From Chrysochromulina tobinii (taxonomy: Eukaryota; Haptophyta; Prymnesiales; Chrysochromulinaceae): a DNA stretch of 25,638 nucleotides. Positions 1 through 9,113 of this stretch are shown piece after piece. The stretch covers positions 1-25,638 of the forward strand of contig JWZX01003174.1 of NCBI GenBank assembly GCA_001275005.1, read 5' to 3'. The first letter of the stretch is position 1, and each line of letters begins with the position of its first letter. The position numbers were made by a program, and so were the translations under genes. The notes under the pieces were generated by a model, which had not been told where the DNA came from, searched no databases, and was given only the letters and a program-made list of their open reading frames with translations.

Positions 1-450
1 TCAGATACATGGCACACAAGATACACTCACGATACATGTCGGATACATAGGGGATACATTCGAGGATACGTATCTCGAGCCCTACTTGTGGCCGCGCGAA
101 TCCTGCATGTATCCCGTGTCACCTTCATTTCAGATACATCTCTCTCTGGATGCATTTGAGATACATGTATCCCGCATGTATCCCGCATGTATCCCGCATG
201 TATCTTGATGATGACCTCTGAGGATACATGTATCCCGCATGTATCCCGCATGTATCTTGCATCTGAGATACGTACCTATACGGATACATTTGAGATACAT
301 GTATCTCCTTATGTATTCCTTATGTATCCCGCATGTATCCTCCGTGTGTCCTCGAACCGCTGCAGATACATGTATCCCATATGTATCTCGCATGTATCCC
401 ACGTGTATCTCTTATGTATCCTACGTGCGTTCTTATGTATCCTACTAGCT
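1..450. repeat. Degenerate ATGTATCC minisatellite, left block
   Basis: Dense irregular repetition of ATGTATCC / GGATACAT words. The fused form GGATACATGTATCC is a perfect palindrome, so both orientations occur side by side. Between about 170 and 420 the unit is mostly ATGTATCCCGC on the + strand. Frames through this block encode only repetitive Met-Tyr-Pro or Thr-Cys-Ile strings and I do not call them genes. The block precedes a possible exon at 458 and could be an intron of that gene. Confidence 0.85.
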
Positions 451-457
451 CAAGTAG

Positions 458-604
458 ATTCAGACGAATGCGTTGAAGAAGGCGGGGCTCATGGGGAACA
501 ATCGAAAGGCACCGGTGCCAGCCCTTCAACGCGAGCCCCAAGTGGAGCCTGACTCGAGCGAAGAGGCGGAGCGCCTTGAGCTCCTTGGACAGCAGGGCAA
601 ATAG
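458..604 (+). CDS. Possible 3'-terminal exon of an unidentified gene
   Basis: This is an island of ordinary sequence inside the ATGTATCC repeats. It follows a possible splice acceptor (AAGTAG at 452-457) and reads 48 codons to TAG at 602-604. The translation has normal composition, beginning IQTNALKKAGLMGNN and ending with an acidic tail, VEPDSSEEAERLELLGQQGK. The contrast with the repeat-derived frames on either side is the main evidence. I see no start codon, no domain and no convincing upstream exon in the window. If it is real, the upstream repeat block is intronic. It could equally be a non-coding remnant. Confidence 0.3.
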   Translation: MQTNALKKAGLMGNNRKAPVPALQREPQVEPDSSEEAERLELLGQQGK

Positions 605-1100
605 AACGAGCCCAAGATACGTATCCTTGATGTATGATGTATCTGCTGTGTATCCCGAGAGTATCTTGTGTGTATCCAGCGCGGCTCGGACGAAGCGTCC
701 AAGATACATGTATCGTGATGTATCCTGATTGTATCGTGAAGTGTCGTCATGACGCGTCCAAGATACATATAACAAAATTTTGTATCTCGGTGTATCTTGA
801 TGTATCGTGATAAAGAATCCAAGATACACGTATCCTGATGTATCGTGAAATGTATCCAGTGTGACTCCAAGGAAGCGCTCAAGATACATTTATCTTGATG
901 TATCTGATGTGTATCTCATATTGTATCTTGGACTCGTTTGGGATACGTGTACATGTAAAACACATATTCTCTTGGAATATAACAGGGCATTTAAGATACA
1001 TTTTGAGATACATCAGGATACATAAGGGATACATGTATCCTTCAGGATACATGCAGGATACATGCAGGATACATCAAAATACATCAGGATACGTATCCGA
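605..1100. repeat. Degenerate ATGTATC/GATACAT minisatellite, right block
   Basis: The same word family continues after the exon-like island. From about 695 to 900 there is a longer periodicity of roughly 60 bases, each unit opening with TCCAAGATACA and continuing with TGATGTATC words. From about 990 to 1095 the orientation flips to tandem GGATACAT. No gene is visible. Confidence 0.85.
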
Positions 1101-1904
1101 TAGGAAACCCCCCCCAAAAGGATAGGAACCCCCCCCTAACCCGGCTTTGGGGCAGGCGCTTCGCGCATAGTCAGCGATTGTTAGTGGCAAGTCAAGGTGG
1201 CCGTGCAGGGCTCCGGATTCGTTTGTTGTTCTTGATTTGTCGTGCGCGCGCAGCGAGGGGAAGCCTCCATGCTTCGTCTTCAAGAGGGTGCTGCTCGAGA
1301 GAATCTTTGAAGGAGATGCTCGTCTGTCTGGTCATGCGTGATGGTGACCGCCATTCTGCGAGAGTCGGGTTGTAGAAGGGGTGGACTCGCGGCGATCTGA
1401 GAAAGGTCTCTAGAGTCCATAAAAAACCCCAAAAAGGTTTTTTTCTCTGTAGACTCTCACTAAGACTCACTCACAGCAGTAGGCCTAGAGGACCCACCAA
1501 CCAAACTAAATCCAAACTAGGTCAAACGGATAAAGAACTCGGAGATCACGAGGACGCCACACCCTAACCTCTAACCCCTAACCCCTACATAGCCACAGGT
1601 TTCTTCACTGTCATCTTTGTAATACCCATAAATACCCACCCTAAACCCCTAGGACCTAGCCACTGGTTTCATCTGACCAGAAAATGCAATCTTAATGCAA
1701 TTCTGAGGAGAATTAGGTCAAATAGAGCACGAAAGAGCATGAACGTGGAACGAAAGGTCCACCACAGAACATCCATCATCCAGCCAACACCATCCCACCA
1801 AGTTGTGTAGTTGACCAGTGGTAACCAGTGGGTCCATCAACCTTCACCTAGTTGAAGGAGTGGGGCTCTAACCCGGCTTTACCCAGTCTTAGACCTCGTG
1901 TCGA
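1101..1904. other. Non-coding stretch with short repeats
   Basis: No credible gene is seen. It holds two near-identical GATAGGAA-plus-C-run words (1099-1136). A 13-base direct repeat CTAACCCGGCTTT occurs at 1136-1148 and 1868-1880. An inverted repeat AAAAAACC/GGTTTTTT lies at 1421-1443, flanked by AGAGTC/GACTCT. A few telomere-like CCCTAA words lie at 1562-1590. Confidence 0.6.
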
Positions 1905-2140
1905 GGCCTGTTGAGATCTGTCGAGGTCTGTCGAGCTCAATGGTCGAGCTGTCGAGCTTTCGAGCTTGACACCTTGATGCCCAGGCGCATGGAGTCAGGG
2001 GGGGTTCTGTCGAGTAGCTGTCGAGGTCTGTCGAGTAGCTGTCGAGCTTTGTCGAGCTATCAAGAGCTATCCTGTCGAGTACGAGTTGCTGTCGAGTAGC
2101 CTGTCGAGTTCCTGTCGAGTTTCCTGTCGAGTTGTCGAGG
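1905..2140. repeat. CTGTCGAG minisatellite
   Basis: Irregular tandem copies of CTGTCGAG, with GTCTGTCGAG and TAGCTGTCGAG variants, are interrupted by about 50 bases of unique sequence near 1970-2010. Open frames here translate to Leu-Asp-Ser repeats and are treated as by-products of the repeat. Confidence 0.8.
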
Positions 2141-2579
2141 CCAGGGCTCAATTTTGGATTTTCGCGACGGCACAGTCCACAGGAATGAGGAAACGCGTTT
2201 TCGCGAACTTGTGACGTCCGCGCCGTTTCCGGTCGGCTGAGCTACCTTTTCCTTAAGCTTTTCCTTATTTGGTGACCGGACCATACCTCTAGTGCACGCA
2301 GCATGGCCCACATGCCTTGCCACAGCCCACACACACGCGTACACATGAATCAAACATCAATCATGATCTCAGACGGAGTGGTCAGTGCTGGATCCTTCAA
2401 GACCCGTGGGCGGATACGATACGCTGGGGATACGTAAAAAAAGAAGGGAAACCCAGCTCTGCGTCCGCCTCGAGCGAGTGTACACCACTGTACGCTGAGG
2501 GAGAAGGGGGACGAAAACGGAGAGTAGCCTCGCAAAGCTAGCGTCGCCGCCTCGCCCATTCGCGCGCGCCTCGCAACCG
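2141..2579. other. Intergenic stretch 3' of the K+ channel gene
   Basis: No gene is supported. A direct repeat CTTTTCCTTA occurs twice at about 2246-2268, and a few GGATAC words near 2410-2440 echo the left-end minisatellite. The part next to 2580 is probably the 3' UTR of the channel gene. Confidence 0.5.
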
Positions 2580-4154
2580 TCAAATGGTTAAGACCTTCCC
2601 TTGGCGCGGAGATTTGAGGGGCTCGTGGGAAGTCCGCCAAGGGATCGGCAGCTTGCTCGGGATCGGCAGAAGAGACCACGCAGAAGGCTGGCTGGCGTGC
2701 TTCGCCTTGAAGTTTGCCTCTGCGGCCGCCGCCAGCTTGGCGACGTCGTTGCCATCGAGCTCGCCACTACCGTCCATATCAAGCGCCTTGAACTGTTCTT
2801 TGAGGAGGTTGACGAGGTCTTTATCAACCTTGCCCATCTTCTTGAGGCTGAAGATCACATACTCCTCGGGGGTAACCTTGCCGTTCTCATCCTGCTCGAT
2901 CACCTCGTTGAGCTCGACCAGCCGCTGCCTCAGCGACTTGCTCGTCCCAAGCTGCTTCTCCTGGAAGTAGGCGTGAATCTCCTTCGCGAGAGCCGTGAAG
3001 CAAAGGATTCCCGTCAGCGCTATGATGGTCGCCAGGATCTTGCCACCCTTGGTATGCGCGTGGACATCGCCATACCCAATGGTCAAGAAGGTGATGAGCG
3101 CGTAATAGAACTCATCGATCCAGGTCCAGCAATAGGGTCCGCCAGCCGGTCCCGCATCTCCCGCTGCGAGCTTCCAAGCCTCGCACTCATTAGTGCCGCC
3201 GCACGACCAGCCCGCACCAAAGCCGCCGCACCCTTCGATCTGCGCGTTCTCAACCTCTCCGAGGATGATGCACATGGCGAAAAACCCTCCGGTCGAAATG
3301 AAGCTACCCATCAGTCTTCTGATCCCGGATCCCTTTTTCTGCGCCTCTTGCGCTGCCGGGCTTGGCGGCGGCGACGGCGGCGGCGCGGGATCCCCCTGAA
3401 ACAGACCATGCTTGGACGGAGACGTGCCTTCACTGGACGGAGACGTGCCATGGCCGGTGGCTCCGCGGAGAAAGCTTCTTGAGGAGCTCGGAATGTTCGA
3501 CATCAATCGACGTGTAGACGGCGCCGAGAGCGCAGGGGAGAGCGCGGGGGAGAGCGGCGGGGAAAGCCTCCCCAGCGGCGGGGAGAGCGGCGGGGAAGGC
3601 TGCGTCTCTGCGCTGGGGACGCGAGGAGAAGCAGCTGCAAGATCGTCACCTCCCTCGCCTCCCCCGGTCGCCGATTTGGCCTCTCCCAACTTCTTTTCCT
3701 TTACGAGCGAGGAAGCTTTTTTCGCTTTATCCAGCGTCCGTTTCTGCATTTCGATGAAGTGAAGGCGCCCCTGCTCATTGAACCATGACGCTACGCGCTG
3801 GACCGAGCTGCCAATGGCGAGGACGCCAACCAATGCGAAGAAGATCGTAAAGATGCGCAGCCCCTGATTCAGCGTGGGATGGTCGCCGTAGCCTATGGTC
3901 GTCATCGTGACCATCGCGAAGTACGTGCAGTCGATCCAATCCCAATCCCAGCCAAAGTTGCCCCATGCCTCGGCCGTCCGGTTTTCATCCCAGCCCCCGA
4001 CCGGCGTGTTGAACGCCTCGCCGGATTCATAGGGCCAATAAATGAGGAAGGAGAGGACGAGGAAGCCGAAGAAGCGAAACATGTGTCTGAGCGCCTCCTC
4101 GGTGGTGGCTGGGATGAGGTCGATCTCCATGATCGACTCGATGGCGGTCGGCAT
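2580..4154 (-). CDS. Two-pore (tandem-pore) K+ channel with two EF-hands
   Basis: A single-exon frame of 524 residues encodes a K+-selective channel subunit of the TPK/KCO type, where two pore loops per chain assemble as dimers in the plasma or vacuolar membrane. TM1 is about residues 27-42, the first filter TIGYGD is 86-91, and TM2 is about 99-121. A long Ser/Pro-rich cytoplasmic linker follows (about 123-280). TM3 is about 284-300, a Cys-rich extracytoplasmic loop follows, the second TIGYGD is 358-363, and TM4 is about 372-392. The C-terminus carries two EF-hand loops, EQDENGKVTPEE (420-431) and DMDGSGELDGND (459-470), so Ca2+ gating is likely, as in plant TPK1. The linker of roughly 160 residues is longer than in plant TPKs. 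The ATG at 4154 gives TM1 a short N-terminus. No intron is needed. It is divergent from the glucanase gene. Confidence 0.9.
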   Translation of the reverse strand: MPTAIESIMEIDLIPATTEEALRHMFRFFGFLVLSFLIYWPYESGEAFNTPVGGWDENRTAEAWGNFGWDWDWIDCTYFAMVTMTTIGYGDHPTLNQGLRIFTIFFALVGVLAIGSSVQRVASWFNEQGRLHFIEMQKRTLDKAKKASSLVKEKKLGEAKSATGGGEGGDDLAAASPRVPSAETQPSPPLSPPLGRLSPPLSPALSPALSAPSTRRLMSNIPSSSRSFLRGATGHGTSPSSEGTSPSKHGLFQGDPAPPPSPPPSPAAQEAQKKGSGIRRLMGSFISTGGFFAMCIILGEVENAQIEGCGGFGAGWSCGGTNECEAWKLAAGDAGPAGGPYCWTWIDEFYYALITFLTIGYGDVHAHTKGGKILATIIALTGILCFTALAKEIHAYFQEKQLGTSKSLRQRLVELNEVIEQDENGKVTPEEYVIFSLKKMGKVDKDLVNLLKEQFKALDMDGSGELDGNDVAKLAAAAEANFKAKHASQPSAWSLLPIPSKLPIPWRTSHEPLKSPRQGKVLTI

Positions 4155-4611
4155 GGCTGGCAGAGAGGGCCCGCGCCCAGCGTCTTACCTCCTCCGCGCT
4201 GCGCTCCTGCGCCCGGTCGGCAACACTGCTTATGTGCGTGTTCCGAAGCCCAAAAAGTAAACAAATGCGAATTGTGGACGCAAAAAAAGTTCGGTCACTC
4301 ATTCACACCTCAAATGTCCCTCCCTAGAACGCGCGCAGGGTCGTCGCAGCTGGACGCGGCCATTTTGCGCCATGCGGCGTTTCATGGCGCTTCGGATTCT
4401 GATTCGGATTGTGTTTGCGATCCTTGTCGTCTATTCGCGAGGCGTCCTGCCAGGCTCCTGGGGCTCGATGGGCATTTGTCGACGTTCTTTCCGCCTTTCT
4501 GGGTACATATTAAATTCCGTTGCCCGATCTTCGCGCCGCCTCGGGCACGCGAGAGCCGTACCGAGATCACGATTTATCGGAGCGTCGCTCCTCGCACTGT
4601 CGGGGAGGTCA
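4155..4611. promoter_or_regulatory. Divergent upstream region, K+ channel / glucanase
   Basis: These 457 bases separate two divergently read genes and must hold both promoters if the starts are right. I see no TATA box or other clear element. In-frame ATGs from 4372 onward could extend the glucanase N-terminus, which would shorten this region to 217 bases. Confidence 0.45.
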
Positions 4612-7600
4612 ATGCGGCTCGAACCCACGACCGATTACCATGAGCTAGGCGCACACGACGCTGGAAGGACTCCACAGCGCTTGACGAAGCTCGCCGCAGC
4701 TTTCTTCATGATTGCAGCCTTGGCAGTGCTCGCACTCTTCCGACTGCCCTCTGCTGGCATCTCGGCCGCTGTGAGCTTGGGGCCCCAATGGTATGATGGC
4801 ATCGACACCATCAGGGTATTTAGCCCTGGTGATGACGTGCAGACATTTGCCTCGGAGCTCCACAACAGAATCACGGGCTGCGATCAGATTGGCGAGTTTA
4901 GCACGGTTCGCCAAGCGATGTTGCTGCGGTCTGGCACCTACCAGGATAGCATCGCTATCGGATACTACGTGCCGTGACACGGATCGAACACCTCCCACGT
5001 AACGCATCCTCTGCTGCTCACAGACCATGTGTTCGATCCATGCACCGGCAGACGAGCCTGATCGGCGTCGGGGCATCTGCGGACTCCGTCGTTGTCGAGT
5101 CATTCTATTCGTTGAATCGAAACTGCGGCCCCGATGGAAATCCGCTTGGGTGTTGCGACGGGCACTGCGGCGACGGGCTCACAAACTTTTGGCGCTCGGT
5201 CGAGGGAGTGGCCACCACAGGCAACGTCACGTGGGCAGCCTCCCAGGCGGCGCCTCTCCGTCGGCTGCACGTCGGCGGCACGCTCTCCCTTGCTGAGACG
5301 CGCGGTGGCGCCGTGAGCGGCGGCTTCATCGCGGATTCGGTCGTGGAACTCGAGCTCATCATGACGATGCAGCAGCAACACCTCGTACGCAACAGCCGGC
5401 TACTCTCCGGCCAAGTGGGCACCTTCATGAATTACGTCTTCACGGGTGTGCAGGTGTGAATTCGATTGCGTCGGACGGAGCTCATGACCACGGATTCGCA
5501 CTGATGACCACTGATGATCACTGATGGCCACTGATGTCCACTGATGTCCACTGATGGCCACTGATGGCCACTGATTACCACAGACTCGTGCCGATGACGG
5601 CATCACGCGCGTGTCCCCCCGCACCTGTCCAGGGATCCCCCCCCCCCTCGGACAATGGACGAATCTCCGTCAGAGAAACGACGCCTCGGGTGGCCGCCAA
5701 GCCGTACCTTGTCGAAGAAGAGGGGAAGTGGAGCCTTGCGGTACCCCCCACTGTCAAAGATACGCGTGGGCCCCTGCCAGTGGGTGACACGCGGATCGAC
5801 ATGGCTGACGTGTACGTCACGCGCGCCGGCGACACCGCGGCAAGTATCAACGCGGGCATTGTAGGAAAGCGAGCACTCTTGCTCACCCCCGCCATCTATT
5901 CGCTCTCGGAGCCCATCTCGATCGTTACGTCCGGTTTTATCGTGCTCGGGCTCGGCTTCCCGACGCTGGTGGCCACCGCGGGCAAGTCTGCCCTCGTGAT
6001 CAGCGCCGACTCGGCGCGCGTCTGCGGCGTACTCCTTGAGGCAGGCACGAGCCTCGACCAAGGGCCCCGAGGACCGACCGAGCCGTTACTTCGTTGGTCA
6101 GGCCACGAAGGGGTGGGCTGCGCACCTCGAGTTTCCGCTGATGGCCCCTGATGGCCTCGAATTGTATCTGATGGCCTTTGAGTGCATCTGATGGCCTCTA
6201 AATTTATCTGATGGCCTATGGTTGCCCTATGATTGCTTCTGATGGCCCTCTGATGGGCACACATGGCTGCTTTGCGTTTAGGTGGGGAACGATGTCTTCA
6301 CCCGCTCAGGCGCATTCCGATACAACACGACGAACAAGCCCTCGTGCGAGCGCACGCGTGCAGACGTGCACATTGCCATCGAGGGCAATCACATCACACT
6401 CGATAATACTTGGGCGTGGCACGCAGATCACGATGACTGCGAGGGGCTCTCGGACACGTCGTACTCCGAGCATGGTCTCGTGGTGACCGGCGCGGACGTC
6501 ATCGCGCTCGGCCTGCAGGTGCGCCCGAATGAGCCTGATGGAGGCTTTTGGCGCATGATGGCGCAACGATGGCGTCGAATTGCGCCTGATTGCGTCTGAT
6601 TGCATCCGATTGCGAGCTCGGTCCGCAGGTGGAGCATCAAATGGGCGACCTCGTAGTCTGGGAGGGCGAGGGCGGCCAGGTGTACATGTTCCAGTCCGAG
6701 CTACCTTACAAGTACGCCGAGTACAAGGGCGTGGGCTATCACGTGGCGGCCAATGTCAAGGAGCACACCGTTCTTGGCGGCGGCGTGTACGGCATCGGTC
6801 GTCTGTATCCCATCCCGGTCGGCATTCGACTCCCCTCCTCCGCCCGCGCGAACAACCTATTCATTTGGGCTATCGGCGCTGCCCCAGTTTACCTTCCGGA
6901 CCATGCGCGTTTTGGAAGCTTGCTTTGTACCACCAATGATGGGGGCGAAGAGCAGTGCTATCCCGGAGCGTGCGATTGGGTGGCTTGCTTCCAGGTCTCA
7001 CTCGCCTGGCCACCGGCAAGCTCGAGGACGACTCACCAAGTAGTGGAGGATGAATCTGCAAGGGTGAAGACCAAGGTGGCGGCCATGGCGACACCGGAAG
7101 TGCCGCCCTCGCCCCTCCTCCCGCCGCCGCCGACGCCGCCACCGCCGACGCCGCCACCGCCGACGCCGCCGACGCCGCCGACGCCCTCGACGCCGCCGCC
7201 GCCCTCGCGCGTTCCTCCTGCGCGCTCATGGCGCGGCGTCTCACTCGGAGGATGGCTCGTCATGGAGATCAACCCGAGATTCGCCCCGGCCGGCGCGTCG
7301 GCCGACGTGCGACCCTCGTGGATGTTCGACCAGATCGAGGCAGATTCGGAGCTCGATTTCGTCATCGGACTGCGCCGAGAAGGCGGCGATGCCCACGCCA
7401 TCGCGACCATGCGCAACCACTGGCAGCACTATTTGACCGACGAGATGCTGGACACGGCTGTGGAGCTGGGCATCAATGCGGTCCGTATTCCAGTTGGCTA
7501 CTGGATCACCGAGCCACCCGTCGGTGGCACGTCGGCGTACGAGTACGGCTTCTCAGCGGAGGGCTTCGTCACCGGCGGGCTCAACCACCTGCAGGCGATG

Positions 7601-8834
7601 CTCCCGAAGCTCCGGACACGTGGCATCACCGCTCTGCTCGACGTGCACTCGCTGCCGTGTGGCCAGGCGTGCATTTCCAACGGCCTCTCGTGCGATGCGC
7701 CGTACGCCTTCGCAGCGAGTAACGACTCGATGCCAGGCGTCGTCGTGGGCACCATCCCACGCTGCAAAGGCGAGCATCACGAGATGGAGCACGGCAACTA
7801 CTCGACCTCTCGCACGCCTGGCGCCGTGTCGGGCATCGTGTCGTGGGGCGACGTAGCCGTTGAAAGCGTCGCGGCCCTCGCGCGTTGGATTGCCTCGTTG
7901 CCGCCGGACCTCTCGCAGGTCATCGGCGCCCTCCAGGTGACCAACGTCTGAGTTCGCCTGAGTGTGCCTGATTGCCCCCGATTGCGCCTGATTGCACCTT
8001 GTTCGCCTGATTTGATCGCCCTCCAGGTGGCCAACGAGCCCGCACTCAACACACCCGGTTACTTAGAGGCAGTGAAGCACTTTTATCGGCGGGCGATCCG
8101 AGCGGCGCGAGCGGCACTCGCTGAGCTTCCTCTGGTGCTCAACTTCATCTACCCGAACGACCGCGGACTTGATGAGTTCATGAAGGAGGTGAAGCCGTGG
8201 GGAGGGCGCCGCTGATGGTGTCAGATTGCGTTCCTAATCCATGTCTGATGGCCTCCCTTATCAGGTGAAGCCATGGGGAGGCGCCCTGATGCTCGATGTG
8301 CACTGGTACCTTAACTGGGCAGGCGACTTCAAGGCTGGAGGGGATGAGAGTCCGGACAAGAGCGCGCGTGCGTGGGACAAGATCCACTTCCGAGCGTGCC
8401 ACTCTCCCGCGAGTACATGGGATTGGTGCTCCAAATATGGGAACGACGTGCCAGTGGTGCTCGGGGAATGGTCTCTCGCCACTAATCACGACGCACCTCT
8501 CGATCTGAGCGATGCGACAACGGCAAGGGAGCTCCGTCAGATGTACGCCGAGCAACTCGCCGTCTACACGTTCGGCAAAGCATGGGCGAACCAATCTGAC
8601 GCGCCTCTGGTGGGCCACTTCTTCTGGACGCTCCGAATGGGCTCCGGATGGGATCCGCGACCAACGACCGAGCATCCGCACGGGCGCCACGTCAACGAGA
8701 GCTCCGCCGTCCAGAGCCTCGAGGGTTACCCCTTCCAGGTGTGGTCACTTCTCGAGCTCGCAGCGCACGGGATTGCCTTCTCGATGAAAGAGGCGAACAG
8801 CGAGACTTGCGAGGTCGTGGCCAAGCCTTGGTGA
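4612..8834 (+). CDS. Membrane-anchored beta-helix plus GH5 glucanase-like protein, 7 exons
   Basis: Inferred exons are 4612-4968, 5052-5453, 5633-6112, 6282-6518, 6629-7936, 8027-8188 and 8265-8834, giving 1171 residues with all introns in phase 0. Residues 27-44 form a signal-anchor helix. Residues about 45-640 match the bacterial right-handed beta-helix family often mislabelled adenylyl cyclase or F5/8-type; visible motifs are LVRNSRLLSG, KPYLVEE, DTAASIN, VLGLGFPTL and TWAWHADH. A polyproline linker covers about 649-690. From about 693 a GH5 module opens with WRGVSLGGWLVME, typical of exo-1,3-beta-glucanases (GH5_9). The proposed acid/base Glu is E932 in VANEP and the nucleophile is E1050 in LGEWS. 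The likely role is extracellular or lumenal hydrolysis or remodelling of beta-1,3-glucan. Both catalytic motifs appear only after splicing, which supports the exon model. An earlier ATG at 4372 is possible. Confidence 0.8.
4969..5051 (+). other. Intron 1 of the glucanase gene, with stem
   Basis: 83 bases, from gtgccg to ggcag. It contains a perfect 11-base inverted repeat, GGATCGAACAC (4981-4991) and GTGTTCGATCC (5029-5039), which would bring donor and acceptor together. Removal joins GYY to TSLIGVG, as the protein family expects. Confidence 0.75.
5454..5632 (+). other. Intron 2 of the glucanase gene, minisatellite-filled
   Basis: 179 bases, from gtgtga to gtccag. Positions 5500-5580 are about eight tandem copies of CACTGATGGC and close variants, part of the intronic CTGATGGCC repeat family. 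Removal joins FTGVQ to GSPPPSDN. Confidence 0.75.
6113..6281 (+). other. Intron 3 of the glucanase gene, CTGATGGCC-rich
   Basis: 169 bases. At least seven copies of CTGATGGCC-like words lie between 6136 and 6255. The intron begins gtgggc and the next exon begins GTGGGG, a short echo across the splice sites. Removal joins SGHEG to VGNDVFTRSG. Confidence 0.72.
6519..6628 (+). other. Intron 4 of the glucanase gene
   Basis: 110 bases, filled with CTGATGG, CTGATTGCG and related words. CTGCAG|gtg at the donor echoes CCGCAG|GTG at the acceptor. Removal gives ALGLQVEHQMGDLVVW, matching the beta-helix family. Confidence 0.78.
7937..8026 (+). other. Intron 5 of the glucanase gene, flanked by direct repeats
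   Basis: 90 bases. CGCCCTCCAGGTG-N-CCAACG occurs at 7927-7946 across the donor and at 8017-8036 across the acceptor (19 of 20 identical). The interior carries CTGATTGC words. Removal restores the catalytic VANEP motif. Confidence 0.85.
8189..8264 (+). other. Intron 6 of the glucanase gene, flanked by direct repeats
   Basis: 76 bases. The first 22 bases of the intron, from GTGAAGCC, are a near copy of the first 21 bases of exon 7, with one mismatch and one gap. The interior has CTGATGG words. Removal joins MKE to VKPWGGALMLDVHWY. Confidence 0.85.
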
Positions 8835-9113
8835 GAGGAGCTGAGACGTTTTGTATGATGCTGCCCCGGATTGCCACTCGCTCGATCGGCCATGGAACAG
8901 ACGAAAAGAGCGGAGAGTATAAATTAGAGCGCGCGTGGCCCATAGTTTCCTATGCCATAGACCCCGTGATATGTGCGCGCCCGAGGGTTTGCAAGTTAAC
9001 TGGTACTGTTCCCGTGATGTCCCGGCTCCCCCCGTGTCAATTTACCGGTACAGTACTGTCAGACTTGTACCGGTACTTGACTTGACCTGACTGGTCTTCG
9101 AGCGAGCATCTCG
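8835..9113 (+). promoter_or_regulatory. Candidate promoter region of the tail-anchored protein gene
   Basis: It contains a TATA-like TATAAATT at 8918-8925. Three perfect palindromes cluster just upstream of the start codon: TACCGGTA (9043-9050), ACAGTACTGT (9050-9059) and GTACCGGTAC (9067-9076). The TATA-like word lies about 190 bases before the ATG, so its use is uncertain. Confidence 0.35.

Noticed and set aside
1-1100. CRISPR-like array
   Set aside because: Units are irregular, have no constant spacers and lie in a eukaryotic context; it is a degenerate minisatellite.
1562-1590. CCCTAA-like telomeric words
   Set aside because: Only a few irregular units in C-rich DNA; too short and degenerate to claim an interstitial telomere.
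4616-4647. tRNA-like A-box (TAGCTCATGGT) and B-box (GGGTTCGAGCC) words on the minus strand at the glucanase start
   Set aside because: The two boxes are only about 10 bases apart, leaving no room for an anticodon arm, and no acceptor stem is visible. At most it is a degraded tRNA-derived fragment.
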